From: JAIOYV01 sp964388245 | GTDB lineage: Bacteria > Bacteroidota > Bacteroidia > Bacteroidales > M50B96 | Reading direction: 5' to 3' | Assembly (NCBI GenBank): GCA_964388245.1 | Contig: CAYLZH010000266.1 | Coordinates: 1 to 6,553 of the forward strand | Length of the DNA: 6,553 nt | Part shown: positions 6,523 to 6,553 of the stretch, one piece after another | How the letters are laid out: each line of letters starts with the position of its first letter | How positions within the stretch are numbered: position 1 is the first letter of the stretch | Notes under the pieces: model-generated | Seen by the model: the letters and a program-made list of their open reading frames with translations, nothing else | Told to the model about the DNA's origin: nothing | Databases searched by the model: none | Position numbers and translations under genes: made by a program

Positions 6523-6553
6523 GTCCACCGTATTATGTCAATAGATATTACCA

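Overview
The window is AT-rich and every supported gene lies on the minus strand, so transcription runs from high to low coordinates. It looks like chromosomal DNA of a member of the Bacteroidota. Three things point there: a secreted protein that ends in a type IX secretion (T9SS) 'Por tail', signal peptides with the '...GQ' cleavage style common in the phylum, and a promoter matching the Bacteroidota TTG / TAnnTTTG pattern. Start codons lack clear Shine-Dalgarno sequences, which also fits. I cannot name the genus.

Layout, read in the direction of transcription. (1) 6522-5832: a small PAPS-dependent sulfotransferase-like gene, broken in two by one extra base in an A7 homopolymer and followed by a convincing intrinsic terminator (5817-5765). 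(2) 5831-5621: an intergenic stretch with two perfect short palindromes and a small GC-richer hairpin. (3) 5620-5009 and 4993-3623: a likely two-gene operon with a 15-base gap, coding for a small outer-membrane beta-barrel-like protein and a complete M20-family metallopeptidase of the dipeptidase type with all its metal ligands. (4) 3622-3505: an intergenic region holding a 14-bp perfect inverted repeat around a second imperfect palindrome, with a candidate promoter. (5) 3504-1588: an exported 638-residue protein of unknown function. (6) 1587-1302: an intergenic region with a good Bacteroidota promoter. (7) 1301-1: a T9SS substrate with an internal two-fold repeat, whose last residues run off the window.

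The genes do not form one recognisable pathway. Four of the five products look exported, outer-membrane or surface-linked, or act on small peptides or surface glycans, but the shared theme is only loose. I see no tRNA, rRNA, CRISPR array, insertion sequence or phage gene. The points most worth following up are the homopolymer-split sulfotransferase, the nested inverted repeat before the unknown 638-residue gene, and that gene itself. Nothing in the window amounts to a clear new biological system.
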